Below, piece after piece: positions 5,240 through 13,689 of a stretch of 16,711 nt of DNA. How positions within the stretch are numbered: position 1 is the stretch's first letter; every line of letters begins with the position of its first letter. The translations under genes and the position numbers were made by a program. Below the pieces are notes generated by a model that was given only the letters and a program-made list of their open reading frames with translations, searched no databases and was not told where the DNA came from. This stretch comes from Blastocatellia bacterium (GTDB lineage Bacteria > Acidobacteriota > Blastocatellia > Pyrinomonadales > Pyrinomonadaceae). Where the stretch lies: positions 1-16,711 of the forward strand of contig PSRF01000051.1 of the NCBI GenBank assembly GCA_003175865.1. The letters run 5' to 3'.

Positions 5240-6274
5240 ATGACAATGAGTTCTGAGTTCAGAGACGGATTTCCAAGCGACGATGAACGCCAGTTTGATT
5301 TGACTTTGCGTCCGAACCGTATCGACGAGTACATCGGGCAGCGCCAAGTGAAGGAGAACTTGCGCATCTACATGAAAGCTGCTCAGCGGCGTCGCGAAGC
5401 GCTCGATCATGTTCTCCTGACTGGCCCACCAGGACTCGGTAAGACAACTCTCGCAAATATCATCGCGAACGAGATGGGGGCCGAGTTACGGTCGACCGCA
5501 GGTCCCGCGATTGAAAAGGCTGGCGACATTGCTGCATTGCTTACAAATCTTCAGGAGGGTGACGTTCTATTCATAGATGAGATTCATCGTTTGCTTCCCG
5601 CGCTCGAGGAGAAACTCTACCCGGCAATGGAAGACTATCAACTGGATCTGTTAATCGGTCAGGGCGCAGCCGCACGTTCGATCAAACTCGAGTTACCGAA
5701 GTTCACCTTAATTGGTGCAACGACGCGGGCTGGCTTGATTACTGCGCCGCTACGCGGTCGTTTCGGCATTGTCTTTCATCTTGATTTTTACCCGCACGAA
5801 GACCTCGAGGTAATTTGCAAACGCTCGGCAGAGATCCTGAAGGTCGAAATTGAGAACAATGGTGCACGTGAAATTGCGCGACGGTCGCGTGGTACGCCGC
5901 GAATAGTGAATCGCTTGTTAAGAAGAGTGCGCGATTACGCCGAAGTTGATTACGACGGACGCATAACTCAGGAAGTTGCTGCGGACGCACTCAACAGAAT
6001 GGAAGTTGATACATATGGTCTCGACGAAATGGATCGAAAACTCCTCCTGACGATCATTGAGAAATTCAATGGTGGACCAGTAGGACTCGGAACAATCTCC
6101 GCCTCAATTCACGAAGAAAAAGACTCAATTGAAGAAATCATCGAACCATACCTGATACAGATTGGGTTCCTGGATCGCACACCGCGCGGTCGCCTCGCCA
6201 CACCGTTGGCATACAGTCATTTCGGCATCAACTCTCCTATGCCGCATCGAATAAGCCTGTTCGATCCTCGCTAG
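5240..6274 (+). CDS. ruvB: Holliday junction branch migration helicase RuvB
   Basis: A 344-residue AAA+ motor that drives branch migration with RuvA. It shows [19 protein letters not shown] at the start, Walker [10 protein letters not shown], Walker [11 protein letters not shown], sensor 1 [11 protein letters not shown], the arginine-finger region [14 protein letters not shown], sensor 2 in [22 protein letters not shown], and a C-terminal winged helix ending [16 protein letters not shown]. Length matches the family. ATG at 5240 is used; ATG at 5246 is nearly as good. Operon with ruvA, and 19 bp from the next gene. Confidence 0.97.
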   Translation: MTMSSEFRDGFPSDDERQFDLTLRPNRIDEYIGQRQVKENLRIYMKAAQRRREALDHVLLTGPPGLGKTTLANIIANEMGAELRSTAGPAIEKAGDIAALLTNLQEGDVLFIDEIHRLLPALEEKLYPAMEDYQLDLLIGQGAAARSIKLELPKFTLIGATTRAGLITAPLRGRFGIVFHLDFYPHEDLEVICKRSAEILKVEIENNGAREIARRSRGTPRIVNRLLRRVRDYAEVDYDGRITQEVAADALNRMEVDTYGLDEMDRKLLLTIIEKFNGGPVGLGTISASIHEEKDSIEEIIEPYLIQIGFLDRTPRGRLATPLAYSHFGINSPMPHRISLFDPR

Positions 6275-6293
6275 ACGTCCGACCAATCCGCTG

Positions 6294-7199
6294 ATGAAGC
6301 GCTTTCCATCATTTTCGCGTCACTCATTTGGTGTCAGGAATCGTTCTCCGTGGAGCTCGATGTTTATGCACTCGATCCATCAGTTCCATGAAAACGATCT
6401 ATTCACTTCTTCAGCGGCGATGAGTTACTTCGGACTGATGGCTCTCATTCCGGCACTGATTCTACTGCTCGTGATCGGCAACGAAATTACCGCTGGAAGT
6501 CAGCTGTTGACGCATGCGGTTGACGTGTATCCAGGTTCGAGCAAGTTTCTACGTGAAGTCATCGGGTCATTTTCAAATATTGGCCCAGGCGGAATTATCA
6601 CCTGTGCAATTCTGGTGTTGTGGGCCGGGTCGTGGGTGTTTGCGGTTATAGAGAGAGCTGTAAATCGTATTTGGGGTGCAACAGCGCGCACCTTCTGGCA
6701 CGGTCGAGCATTGACAATTGGAATGATTGGATTGGTCGGTTTGTTACTAGCGGCCTCGGTCCTGGTTGCTTCCTTTCTCATTGGCCTACAGGAAATGACC
6801 GGCCGATTATCGCCGCGACAGATTGAGCGTTATCCGTTACTGATTTCAGTGGGCAGCGCATTCTGGCAGTTTCTCTTTGCGACTGTCAGTTATTTGATCA
6901 CTGTCGCATTGTTCGTACTCGTTTATCGTTTTATGCCACGTGCGCAGGTCTTTCTGCGTGACACAGTGCCCGGCGCCTTCCTGGCAGGCGCGCTTTGGGA
7001 AATCGCCAAGTATGTGTTTGCACGTAGTCTGAACTATTTTCACTACGATGAAATCTATGGATCAGTCGGCGCCGTCGTAGCCGTGTTGACTTGGAGCTAT
7101 GTGTCCAGCCTCATTCTGCTGTTTGGAGCTCAACTAACAGCAGTGTTCCACCGCGAACATCCGATACAGACTCCTTCCGCAGAGATCAGCTCGTCCTAA
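6294..7199 (+). CDS. YihY/BrkB family inner-membrane protein
   Basis: A 301-residue polytopic membrane protein of the YihY/virulence factor BrkB family, whose transported substrate or activity is not established. Family features are SSAAMSYFGLMALIPALILLL in the first membrane segment, WAGSWVFAVIERAVNRIWG after the second, the FMPRAQVFLRDTVPGAFLAGALWEIAKYVFA stretch, and YGSVGAVVAVLTWSYVSSLILLFGAQLTAVF at the end. About six hydrophobic segments are visible. The old label ribonuclease BN is a known misannotation of this family. Start at 6294 is the longest option; ATG 6360, with GGAG just upstream, is an alternative that removes 22 residues. It sits between ruvB and queA, both close, so likely co-transcribed. 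Confidence 0.9.
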   Translation: MKRFPSFSRHSFGVRNRSPWSSMFMHSIHQFHENDLFTSSAAMSYFGLMALIPALILLLVIGNEITAGSQLLTHAVDVYPGSSKFLREVIGSFSNIGPGGIITCAILVLWAGSWVFAVIERAVNRIWGATARTFWHGRALTIGMIGLVGLLLAASVLVASFLIGLQEMTGRLSPRQIERYPLLISVGSAFWQFLFATVSYLITVALFVLVYRFMPRAQVFLRDTVPGAFLAGALWEIAKYVFARSLNYFHYDEIYGSVGAVVAVLTWSYVSSLILLFGAQLTAVFHREHPIQTPSAEISSS

Positions 7200-7210
7200 T
7201 CAAGCATTTA

Positions 7211-8245
7211 ATGAATATTTCTGAATTTGATTACGAACTGCCTGAAGAATTAATCGCGCAGGAGCCGTTGGACCAGCGCGACGCCTCACGAATGCTCGTG
7301 CTTGATCGTGCAGTTGGGACGTGGATCGACTCGACGTTTCGACAGTTTCCTGAATATCTTCATCCAACAGACACTGTTGTCATCAACAACACTCGGGTCA
7401 TTCCCGCACGATTAATTGGTAAACGAAAAGGTAGTGGTGGTCGGGTTGAGATCTTTTTGGTTCGTGAGTTGGAACCGGCCAAATGGCAGGCATTAATTAA
7501 ACCTGGGCGACGCTTACACGCCGGATCAATAGTTGTTTTCGATCATTCAGATGTCACGGCAGAACTCTTGGATGATCCTACCCAAGATCTCCGTTTGGTT
7601 TTGTTCCACTCCAAAATTCCTTTTGAACAGGCGCTGGCGAGGATCGGTTCAACCCCGCTGCCTCCATACATCAAACGTCCCAGTGGAGCATCGCCAAGTG
7701 ATCGCGAACGTTATCAAACTGTGTATTCCAAACAAGACGGCGCGATCGCTGCACCTACAGCCGGCTTACATTTCACGCCCGAAGTGCTCGCTGAAACAAA
7801 GAAATGTGCCCAAGTTGTCGAAATCACTTTGCATGTTGGGTACGGAACGTTCGAACCTGTCCGAGTTAACGATATCAGCGAACACGCGGTAAGCGCCGAG
7901 CGTTACGAAATAAGTCCCGCAGCGGCAAAGCGAGTTAACAATACAAAGCAGAACGGTGGACGAGTTGTTGTCGTTGGGACCACAACGATGCGTGCTCTTG
8001 AGGGTGCTACAGATGATCAGAATGTGCTGGTCCCTGGAAGTGGCGAAACAAAACTCACTATCAAGCCTGGCTACAAGTTCAGAATTGCAGATGTCCTGCT
8101 GACGAATTTTCATCTGCCACAGTCGTCTCTACTCCTCCTGGTAAGCGCATTTGCTCGTCGCGAGTTCGTTCTTGCGGCGTATCGTCACGCCGTCCAACAA
8201 AGATATCGTTTTTACAGTTATGGGGATTGCATGTTGATTCTGTAG
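7211..8245 (+). CDS. queA: S-adenosylmethionine:tRNA ribosyltransferase-isomerase QueA
   Basis: A 344-residue QueA, which transfers and rearranges the ribose of SAM to preQ1 at position 34 of tRNA to give epoxyqueuosine. Seen: FDYELPEELIAQEPLDQRDASRML, NNTRVIPARLIG with EIFLVREL, PPYIKR, GAIAAPTAGLHFT, HVGYGTFEPV, GTTTMRALE and the C-terminal TNFHLPQSSLLLLVSAF and YRFYSYGDCMLI. Full family length. Start at 7211 (MNISEFDYEL) is the family start; the upstream open frame overlaps yihY. ruvB-queA proximity is common in bacteria. Confidence 0.97.
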   Translation: MNISEFDYELPEELIAQEPLDQRDASRMLVLDRAVGTWIDSTFRQFPEYLHPTDTVVINNTRVIPARLIGKRKGSGGRVEIFLVRELEPAKWQALIKPGRRLHAGSIVVFDHSDVTAELLDDPTQDLRLVLFHSKIPFEQALARIGSTPLPPYIKRPSGASPSDRERYQTVYSKQDGAIAAPTAGLHFTPEVLAETKKCAQVVEITLHVGYGTFEPVRVNDISEHAVSAERYEISPAAAKRVNNTKQNGGRVVVVGTTTMRALEGATDDQNVLVPGSGETKLTIKPGYKFRIADVLLTNFHLPQSSLLLLVSAFARREFVLAAYRHAVQQRYRFYSYGDCMLIL

Positions 8246-8295
8246 GCGGTTACACTGAAGCAGCTAGATTCTCCTTCCCCAACACGCAAACGACG

Positions 8296-8847
8296 ATGGC
8301 GGTACTAAAGAAATTCAGAACTCGTTGGTGGTCACAGACGGATGAACCATACGAGGGTGAGAAGAAAGAGAAACCAATCACCCCCGCGTGGGGCATGCGG
8401 TACGACGTACGCCCGCTCACGATCTCTCAGTTAGACGAGTGCTGGCGTCTCGATCAACGGTGCTTCATCGATGGTGAGGCCTATAGTCGAGAGACCTTTG
8501 ACTATTTACTCACCGCGCCTGAAGCAGTGTCGTATCGAGCTGTCACGTCTGGTGGTGTAATGGTAGGCTTCGTGATAGGTCTCATCGAACCAGATCACAC
8601 CGGGCACGTCACGACAGTTGGAGTCGCGCCCGAGCATCGACGACGAAGCCTCGCGAAACGTCTTATGAATCAAGTTGAAGAGGGATTTGCGAAACGGAAT
8701 GTGAGGCTGGTTCGGCTGGAAGTTCGGGTTCTGAATATCGCAGCCCAAAAGCTTTATGAGGGTCTCGGCTATTCGATCACTCAGCGGCTGCCGAAGTACT
8801 ACTCGAACGGCGGTGACGGGCTCTTGATGCTCAAGTCGCTCGAGTGA
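8296..8847 (+). CDS. GNAT family N-acetyltransferase (RimI-like)
   Basis: A 183-residue acetyltransferase. The GNAT core begins near MRYDVRPLTISQLDECWRLDQRCF; acetyl-CoA binding is shown by VTTVGVAPEHRRRSLAKRLM (V-x-P-x-x-R-x-x-x-x-x-x-L, close to the Q/R-x-x-G-x-G/A motif but with RRRSLA, so a Ser replaces the usual Gly), followed by VRLEVRVLNIAAQKLYEGLGY, the RimI-type motif where N and Y are catalytic or structural. Start at 8296 is preferred; TTG 8227 overlaps queA, and ATG 8395 would begin right at the domain. The substrate is unknown: ribosomal protein S18 is RimI's, but similarity in this class is wide. It ends 9 bp from the converging mglA gene. Confidence 0.85.
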   Translation: MAVLKKFRTRWWSQTDEPYEGEKKEKPITPAWGMRYDVRPLTISQLDECWRLDQRCFIDGEAYSRETFDYLLTAPEAVSYRAVTSGGVMVGFVIGLIEPDHTGHVTTVGVAPEHRRRSLAKRLMNQVEEGFAKRNVRLVRLEVRVLNIAAQKLYEGLGYSITQRLPKYYSNGGDGLLMLKSLE

Positions 8848-8856
8848 AACACAAAC

Positions 8857-9441
8857 CTAACCTTTTCTTAACTCTGTCAAAACCTGCTTAGCCACTGCCT
8901 TCAGTGTGTCGAAAACACCTGCGCCGGTTGCAGCGACAGCTTCTATCACTGGTTCATCCTTACGCTTCAATTCCGCTGCGAGATCCTCCACGGGCACGAT
9001 GTTATTCAAATCTCTTTTATTGAGTTGCAACACGTAAGGAATCTTCATCAAGTCGTAGCCTTGCGACTGTAAGTTTTCTTCAAGATTGTAGAGCGACTCG
9101 ATGTTTGCATCCATGCGTTCTTCCTGAGAGTCGGCCACAAACACTACACCATCAACACCTTTCAAAATCAGCTTACGCGAAGCATCGTAGAAGACCTGAC
9201 CGGGAACCGTGTAGAGATGGAAGCGTGTTTTGAAACCACGGACCGTTCCAAGCTCGAGCGGCATAAAGTCGAAGAACAAAGTCCGGTCAGTTTCGGTTGC
9301 CAAACTGATCAGCTTGCCCCGCGCCTGTGGTGCGGTTGAATCAAATATGTACTGCAAGTTAGTCGTCTTACCGCACAGTCCAGGACCGTAGTAGACGATT
9401 TTGCAGTTGATCTCTCGGGAAGCGTAGTTGATGAAAGTCAT
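8857..9441 (-). CDS. mglA: MglA-type small Ras-like GTPase (gliding/polarity)
   Basis: A 194-residue GTPase of the MglA class, which in Myxococcus switches cell polarity. G1 is [13 protein letters not shown]3/switch II is [16 protein letters not shown] (Pro-Gly-Gln rather than Asp-x-x-Gly, as in MglA), G4 is QLNKRDL and G5 lies near EAVAATG. The start [21 protein letters not shown] matches the MglA family. Thr-rich switch I is in [14 protein letters not shown]. It follows the roadblock gene by 12 bp in the same operon, the expected MglB/MglA arrangement. The gene product here could control polarity, motility or pilus placement in this organism; no motility genes are in the window. Confidence 0.93.
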   Translation of the reverse strand: MTFINYASREINCKIVYYGPGLCGKTTNLQYIFDSTAPQARGKLISLATETDRTLFFDFMPLELGTVRGFKTRFHLYTVPGQVFYDASRKLILKGVDGVVFVADSQEERMDANIESLYNLEENLQSQGYDLMKIPYVLQLNKRDLNNIVPVEDLAAELKRKDEPVIEAVAATGAGVFDTLKAVAKQVLTELRKG

Positions 9442-9453
9442 GATGCTTGCAAA

Positions 9454-9927
9454 TTAACTAAACAGGCTGTCGATATCCTCGTCGGTGATTTCAGCAAACG
9501 GTGACTCGAGATCGTCATAATCGTTTTTGGTAATCTCATCAAACATAGTGGCGAGCTGATGAGACACCTGCTTACTCCTGAGCTTCACCAGTCCAAGGCT
9601 TGAACGCTCGTCAAAGACAACAACGAGCAGTAGTCGGCCGATAACAGAAATGTGGATGCTTTCCTTCTCGCCTTCATGCGAGAGCGTGGGGAACTCCTTC
9701 TCCCCGATCAGCTTCGCCATTCCACCTGTCGCAGCCACGTTACCGGCGGCCAGTGAAGCGAGACTAGTTGTGTCAAGATTTCCCACTTCGCCTTGTGAAG
9801 CGATCTCCTGACCGTCCTTATCCACGAGGAAAACCACCTTGGCGGAGGCGTCCATACGAAGTCGCGCCAAGACGGCCTTTATCTGATGGTATTGCTGCTC
9901 ACGCAACAGGATTGGGGTGTCTGCCAT
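9454..9927 (-). CDS. mglB: Roadblock/LC7 domain protein, MglB-like GTPase regulator
   Basis: A 157-residue roadblock/LC7 protein; MglB is the GTPase-activating partner of MglA. Seen: MADTPILLREQQYHQIKAVLARL (helix), AKVVFLVDKDGQEIASQGEVGNLDTTSLASLAAGNVAATGGMAKLIGE (roadblock sheet and helix), then SIHISVIGRLLLVVVFDERSSLGLVKLRSKQV. The C-terminal 30 residues are acidic and end FAEITDEDIDSLFS, a tail similar to MglB. First gene of a two-gene operon with the GTPase. No strong SD or promoter was recognised upstream; the 346-bp gap to the divergent gene must hold both. Confidence 0.9.
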   Translation of the reverse strand: MADTPILLREQQYHQIKAVLARLRMDASAKVVFLVDKDGQEIASQGEVGNLDTTSLASLAAGNVAATGGMAKLIGEKEFPTLSHEGEKESIHISVIGRLLLVVVFDERSSLGLVKLRSKQVSHQLATMFDEITKNDYDDLESPFAEITDEDIDSLFS

Positions 9928-10273
9928 TTTGACGACTCTATTTAGAAAGCCGGGCGGGATATCTCAGAGGAATGAACCCGAACGCTACGTCGCGGTCGCA
10001 AGTTTTGAAATACAAGAGATTACTTAACGGCTGGGGCTGTTCGGGGGAGGTCAAATCGTCCTCCGCTTAAGCCAACACGAACTTTAACACAGCCAAACAA
10101 ACACCAGCAAGTGTTTTTCTTTGTTGAGCACACTGTGTTTAAGAACGACAAAACTTCGGGGTCTGAAGTGCCGCAAATTGTTGTACTCGTTGATTTAGGA
10201 GGCTAGCTATGGTATTCTCCGGCCATCTTCGCGGCTGCTCATGTCACATGAGCAGCCTTTTGAGATTCAGCAC
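9928..10273. other. Divergent intergenic region, mglB and TPR gene
   Basis: The only gap above 300 bp without a full gene. It contains the promoters of two divergent transcripts, which I cannot locate with confidence, small inverted repeats (GGAGG 10046-10050 with CCTCC 10060-10064; ACTTC 10153-10157 with GAAGT 10165-10169), and the 22-codon leader ORF and hairpin at 10209-10277. No known riboswitch or RNA gene is recognisable. Confidence 0.6.
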
Positions 10274-10277
10274 ATGA
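10209..10277 (+). CDS. 22-aa leader ORF coupled to the TPR gene
   Basis: An ATG at 10209 is preceded by a perfect SD AGGAGG (10197-10202) at 6-nt spacing and starts MVFSGHLRGCSCHMSSLLRF. The ORF ends with TGA 10275-10277, overlapping the ATG of the downstream gene at 10274 (ATGA). It is the only strong SD in the region, so ribosomes for the next gene probably arrive by this ORF. An 11-bp-stem hairpin is inside it. The peptide contains Cys, Arg and Ser but no attenuation-type run of one amino acid. A small functional peptide is possible; a leader role is inference. Confidence 0.6.
   Translation: MVFSGHLRGCSCHMSSLLRFST
10233..10261 (+). terminator. Terminator-like hairpin inside the leader ORF
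   Basis: GGCTGCTCATG (10233-10243) pairs perfectly with CATGAGCAGCC (10247-10257) around a TCA loop and is followed by TTTT. It resembles an intrinsic terminator but with a short T-run, and it lies within a translated leader, upstream of the main gene. It could act as an attenuator that ribosomes melt, or just as a hairpin that blocks the alternative ATG at 10241. Confidence 0.45.
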
Positions 10278-11149
10278 GCAGCAGTCTCACAAAAGGTCTG
10301 CGACGTTCGACGGCCCGCTCAACCACGAAAAGAGCAACGGCCAAAACTGCGAAGCGTGCCACGAAAGTCACAGCGTCCAGACCGAAAGCAAAGCGTGCTA
10401 GTGCTGCCAAGTCGCCGGCCCGGAAACCAGCCAAAGTAAAAGCTAGCAAAAAGTCAGTTGCCCCGAAATCGAGCAAGGCGAAGAACGTCAAAGCCGCTAA
10501 AGTTCCAAAGCCAGTGGCTCGCAAAGCCGCACCTGCAAAGAAGGTCGCCGCAACTAGAGTCAAAAAGGCGCAGAAGGTAGCAGCGGTTCGCGCGGTTCGC
10601 GCGGTTCGCGCGGTTCGCGCAATCAGACCCGCACCACCACCTCCGCCTCGCCAACCGACTGTTGACGAGTCCGCGGCTTTGGTCGCCTTTGAACGCGCGC
10701 ATAAGGAGTTTGTACGAGGGAGATTCGCCGAGGCCAGGAATCAGTTTCGCAGTCTGCTCGATAAGTATTCTCAAGTATCAGAGGTCGCGGCTCGTGCCCG
10801 GACCTATCTCGCCATTGCTGAATCGAGACTTCGTACAGAAAGCATGCTGCCACGCGATGCTGATTCGCTTTATGACCGTGGCGTAATTGAGCTTAACCGT
10901 GGCGAATATGTCGCCGCTCAGGAGATGTTTGAACGCGCGCTAAAGCGAGAGCCCGAAGCCGCCCATATTCATTATGGACTCGCCGCAACAAGAGCTCGCC
11001 TGGGCTCAATTGATCTGGCACTCGAATCGCTACAACGTGCCTTGGATCTGCAGCCGAATCTTCGAGTAAGAGCGCAGCATGATCACGACTTGAACCCACT
11101 TCGGAATGATCCGGATTTTGATCGGCTTATCTTTAGCCAACCCTCCTAA
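10274..11149 (+). CDS. Histone H1-like basic N-terminus fused to TPR domain
   Basis: A 291-residue protein with two clear parts. Residues 6-118 are a Lys/Ala/Arg-rich, low-complexity region (AKTAKRATK, AAKSPARKPAKVKASKK), like bacterial histone H1/Hc-type nucleoid proteins, probably disordered and nucleic-acid or polyanion binding. It ends in AVR repeats encoded by four exact GCGGTTCGC units (10583-10618), then a PAPPPPPRQP linker. The remainder is helical: a repeat with ALVAFERAHKEFVRGRFAEARNQFRSLL, then two good TPRs (LYDRGVIELNRGEYVAAQEMFERAL and IHYGLAATRARLGSIDLALESLQRAL). No signal peptide. The start is put at 10274, since ATG 10241 lies in a hairpin stem while 10274 overlaps the leader ORF stop. 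It probably acts in the cytoplasm as an adaptor on the nucleoid, but no partner is evident. Confidence 0.85.
   Translation: MSSSLTKGLRRSTARSTTKRATAKTAKRATKVTASRPKAKRASAAKSPARKPAKVKASKKSVAPKSSKAKNVKAAKVPKPVARKAAPAKKVAATRVKKAQKVAAVRAVRAVRAVRAIRPAPPPPPRQPTVDESAALVAFERAHKEFVRGRFAEARNQFRSLLDKYSQVSEVAARARTYLAIAESRLRTESMLPRDADSLYDRGVIELNRGEYVAAQEMFERALKREPEAAHIHYGLAATRARLGSIDLALESLQRALDLQPNLRVRAQHDHDLNPLRNDPDFDRLIFSQPS
10583..10618 (+). repeat. Four tandem 9-bp units inside the basic domain
   Basis: GCGGTTCGC is repeated four times without change, coding for AVR units. Identical DNA repeats in coding sequence point to recent slippage expansion and possible length variation between strains. Confidence 0.9.
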
Positions 11150-11210
11150 CCGCCTCGAAGAGACACTCGTAGAATTCCAACAATTTGCCAGTGTGAAAGT
11201 TCGTTTGAGG

Positions 11211-11222
11211 TATCATCTGATA
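11211..11222. promoter_or_regulatory. Possible -10 element/small palindrome upstream of yvcK
   Basis: TATCATCTGATA is a 5-bp inverted repeat with a 2-base centre, 42 bp before the yvcK start, and TATCAT resembles a -10 hexamer. The nearest TTGCCA (11185-11190) is spaced 20 bp, longer than ideal. Weak evidence for a promoter of the yvcK-glmU-glmS operon. Confidence 0.2.
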
Positions 11223-11263
11223 AGCGCTGCTAATCTCGTCGGCGCATCCAGTTACAAAATTCA

Positions 11264-12277
11264 ATGATGAATCCAGGTCAAAATTTAGTCGCCATTGGTG
11301 GTGGTACTGGTCTCTCGACCTTGCTTGCCGGACTAAAAGAACGGGTTGGTAAACACAGTGCTCCGTCATGGATTGAGAACCTGTCAGCAATAGTTACAGT
11401 TTCAGACGATGGCGGCAGTTCCGGACGTCTACGAGATGAACTGCAGATGCTTCCACCGGGCGATATCAGAAATTGCATGATCGCCCTCTCCGAAGACTCG
11501 AGTTTGTTGTCTCGGTTGTTCAAATATCGCTTTAGGGGCGAAGGTGAACTCGGAGGACACAGTTTTGGGAACCTGTTTCTCGCTGCTTTGACTGAGGTCA
11601 CCGGGGATTTCACGGAGGCCATTAGACTCTCATCAGAAGTACTCGCCAGCAAAGGTCATATATTTCCCGCGACACTCAGTGATGTTCGTCTTGCTGCGGA
11701 ACTCGAAGATGGAACTGTTGTGCGCGGTGAGACCCAGATTACCGCTTCCCGCGCACCTATTCGCAGGTTGCGCCTGGAACCCGAACAGTGTCTGCCTTTA
11801 CCTCAGGTGTTGAAGGCCATTCGTGAGGCAGATGTGATAACGGTGGGGCCAGGTTCGCTTTACACCAGCATCTTACCGAACCTACTTGTCGCGGACGTCT
11901 CGCGAGCAATTGGTGAGAGCAGTGCGATCAAGATTTTCGTAAGCAACTTGATGACACAACCCGGAGAGACCGACGGCTACTCGGCACGAAAACACCTCGA
12001 AACAGTCAAGCAGTACGCTCCTGAAATCCACTTCGATTTCATCGTTGTTAACGATCGACGGATCAGTAGTGAACAAGCTGAGCGATACGCTGCAGAACAC
12101 GCGTATCAGATCGGACTAGACGAGCCTCTCGACCAGGAGGTCGATAAAGCAACCGAGATTATGCAGGCCGATCTGCTCGATGAAGGCGAGAAAGTTCGAC
12201 ACAACTCGAGGAGCCTTGCGGAAGTTGTGATGGCTTGTTGTGAGCGCGCACGTTTGCGATCGGCAGTTACACTCTAA
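11264..12277 (+). CDS. yvcK: YvcK/GlmR family (CofD-like) UDP-GlcNAc-binding regulator
   Basis: A 337-residue protein of the gluconeogenesis factor YvcK/GlmR family. In Bacillus it binds UDP-GlcNAc and stimulates GlmS; it is related to CofD but is not a F420 enzyme. Seen: NLVAIGGGTGLSTLLAGLK at the N-terminus, AIVTVSDDGGSSGRLRDEL and LPPGDIRNCMIALSED, GGHSFGNLFLAALTEVTGDF, and VITVGPGSLYTSILPNLLV with VSNLMTQPGETDGYSA. Two ATGs (11264, 11267) are adjacent and equal in merit; no good SD. It is followed 16 bp later by glmU and then glmS, the pathway it is known to regulate, which strongly supports this role here. Confidence 0.93.
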   Translation: MMNPGQNLVAIGGGTGLSTLLAGLKERVGKHSAPSWIENLSAIVTVSDDGGSSGRLRDELQMLPPGDIRNCMIALSEDSSLLSRLFKYRFRGEGELGGHSFGNLFLAALTEVTGDFTEAIRLSSEVLASKGHIFPATLSDVRLAAELEDGTVVRGETQITASRAPIRRLRLEPEQCLPLPQVLKAIREADVITVGPGSLYTSILPNLLVADVSRAIGESSAIKIFVSNLMTQPGETDGYSARKHLETVKQYAPEIHFDFIVVNDRRISSEQAERYAAEHAYQIGLDEPLDQEVDKATEIMQADLLDEGEKVRHNSRSLAEVVMACCERARLRSAVTL

Positions 12278-12293
12278 ACCAGTGGAGAATTTT

Positions 12294-13679
12294 TTGAGCA
12301 ACGACAACACGCAACCACTTGAGGTGCTGATAATGGCGGCGGGTCTCGGCACCAGAATGAAATCAAAGCGCGCTAAAGTTCTGCACGAACTTGGTGGATT
12401 GCCATTGATCGGACACGTTTGCCGCACTGCAAAGGCATTGGATCCCAAGACTATTTTTGTCATTGTCGGCCATCAGGCGGACGAGGTTGCAAAGGCTGTT
12501 GAGTCTGAAGTTGGAGATCTCGCCACCTGCGTTTTGCAGAAAGAGCAAAGAGGAACCGGTGATGCCGTTGCAGCAGCGCGAAAACAACTCGAGAATTCAC
12601 CTTCATTATTGCTCGTGTTATCCGGTGATGTTCCGCTCATTCGCGCTGAAACGTTGCGCAAGTTGGTTGATGAACATCGGAACAGCCGAAACGACTGCAC
12701 GATTCTGAGCGTGCGTCTCGAGAATCCAACCGGATACGGACGCATTATTCGAGACGGAACTGGTGCCTTTCAACGTATTGTGGAACACAAGGACGCCACG
12801 CCTGAAGAACGTCACGTCCGTGAAATCAATTCTGGGATTTACTGCTTTGATACTCGACAACTTTTCGCGGCGCTCAAGAAAGTAGAACCAGCAAATCAGC
12901 AAGGTGAGTATTACCTGACTGATGTCGCAGAAATACTGTTGCGGGACGGCAATAGAGTCGGTGTGTACCTGCACAGCGACGCTCGTGAAGTTTCGGGCAT
13001 AAACACTCGTGCCGAGCTGGCGGAGTTTGAGAACCTGCTTCGTCGGAACACTATTCGATCACTGATGATCGAAGGTGGTGTAACCTTCATCGATCCTTCC
13101 CACGCATACATTTCTGCGGAAGCCCAACTCGGTCGTGATTGCATTATTTATCCCGATGTTTCGATCGAAGGTAAGTCCGTGCTTGGTGAAGGCTGCGTGA
13201 TTCGGTCAGGAGCACGAATCACAAGCTCACATCTCGGCAATAACGTCACTGTCAACGATCACTCACTAATAGTTGACTCTGAAATTGAGTCGAACTGTTC
13301 CGTTGGACCATTCGCTCACTTGCGCATGAACGCGCGACTCGAAGAAAAGGCGACTGTCGGAAACTTTGTCGAAGTGAAAAAGTCCCGGATAGGTCGCGGA
13401 ACAAAGGCGATGCATCTTAGTTATCTCGGTGACGCGACAATCGGTGACGATACTAACATCGGTGCGGGAACAATTACGTGCAACTACGACGGCAAGCACA
13501 AGCATGAAACGTTCATCGAGGAGAATGTTAAGATCGGTTCCGATACGATGCTGGTCGCTCCTGTGCGAGTTGGCGCGCGATCAGTAACCGGTGCTGGTTC
13601 AGTTGTAACGAAGGATGTGCCGCCTGACTCACTTGTCGCGGGTGTTCCCGCAACGGTGAAGAAAACCCTGAAAAAGTAG
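12294..13679 (+). CDS. glmU: Bifunctional GlmU: GlcN-1-P acetyltransferase / GlcNAc-1-P uridyltransferase
   Basis: A 461-residue GlmU making UDP-GlcNAc for peptidoglycan and lipid A. N-terminal uridyltransferase: [47 protein letters not shown] and [11 protein letters not shown]-terminal left-handed beta-helix: hexapeptides [15 protein letters not shown] onward, the catalytic region [30 protein letters not shown] with the active-site His, and [17 protein letters not shown] at the end. Start is the rare TTG at 12294: GGAG (12284-12287) is at correct spacing, it follows the yvcK stop by 16 bp, and the family N-terminus fits. The next ATG (12333) would cut into the first strand. Confidence 0.96.
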   Translation: MSNDNTQPLEVLIMAAGLGTRMKSKRAKVLHELGGLPLIGHVCRTAKALDPKTIFVIVGHQADEVAKAVESEVGDLATCVLQKEQRGTGDAVAAARKQLENSPSLLLVLSGDVPLIRAETLRKLVDEHRNSRNDCTILSVRLENPTGYGRIIRDGTGAFQRIVEHKDATPEERHVREINSGIYCFDTRQLFAALKKVEPANQQGEYYLTDVAEILLRDGNRVGVYLHSDAREVSGINTRAELAEFENLLRRNTIRSLMIEGGVTFIDPSHAYISAEAQLGRDCIIYPDVSIEGKSVLGEGCVIRSGARITSSHLGNNVTVNDHSLIVDSEIESNCSVGPFAHLRMNARLEEKATVGNFVEVKKSRIGRGTKAMHLSYLGDATIGDDTNIGAGTITCNYDGKHKHETFIEENVKIGSDTMLVAPVRVGARSVTGAGSVVTKDVPPDSLVAGVPATVKKTLKK

Positions 13680-13689
13680 GACAAGAAGC

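Noticed and set aside
13680..13689. glmS ribozyme or riboswitch
   Set aside because: Only 10 bp separate glmU and glmS, far too short.
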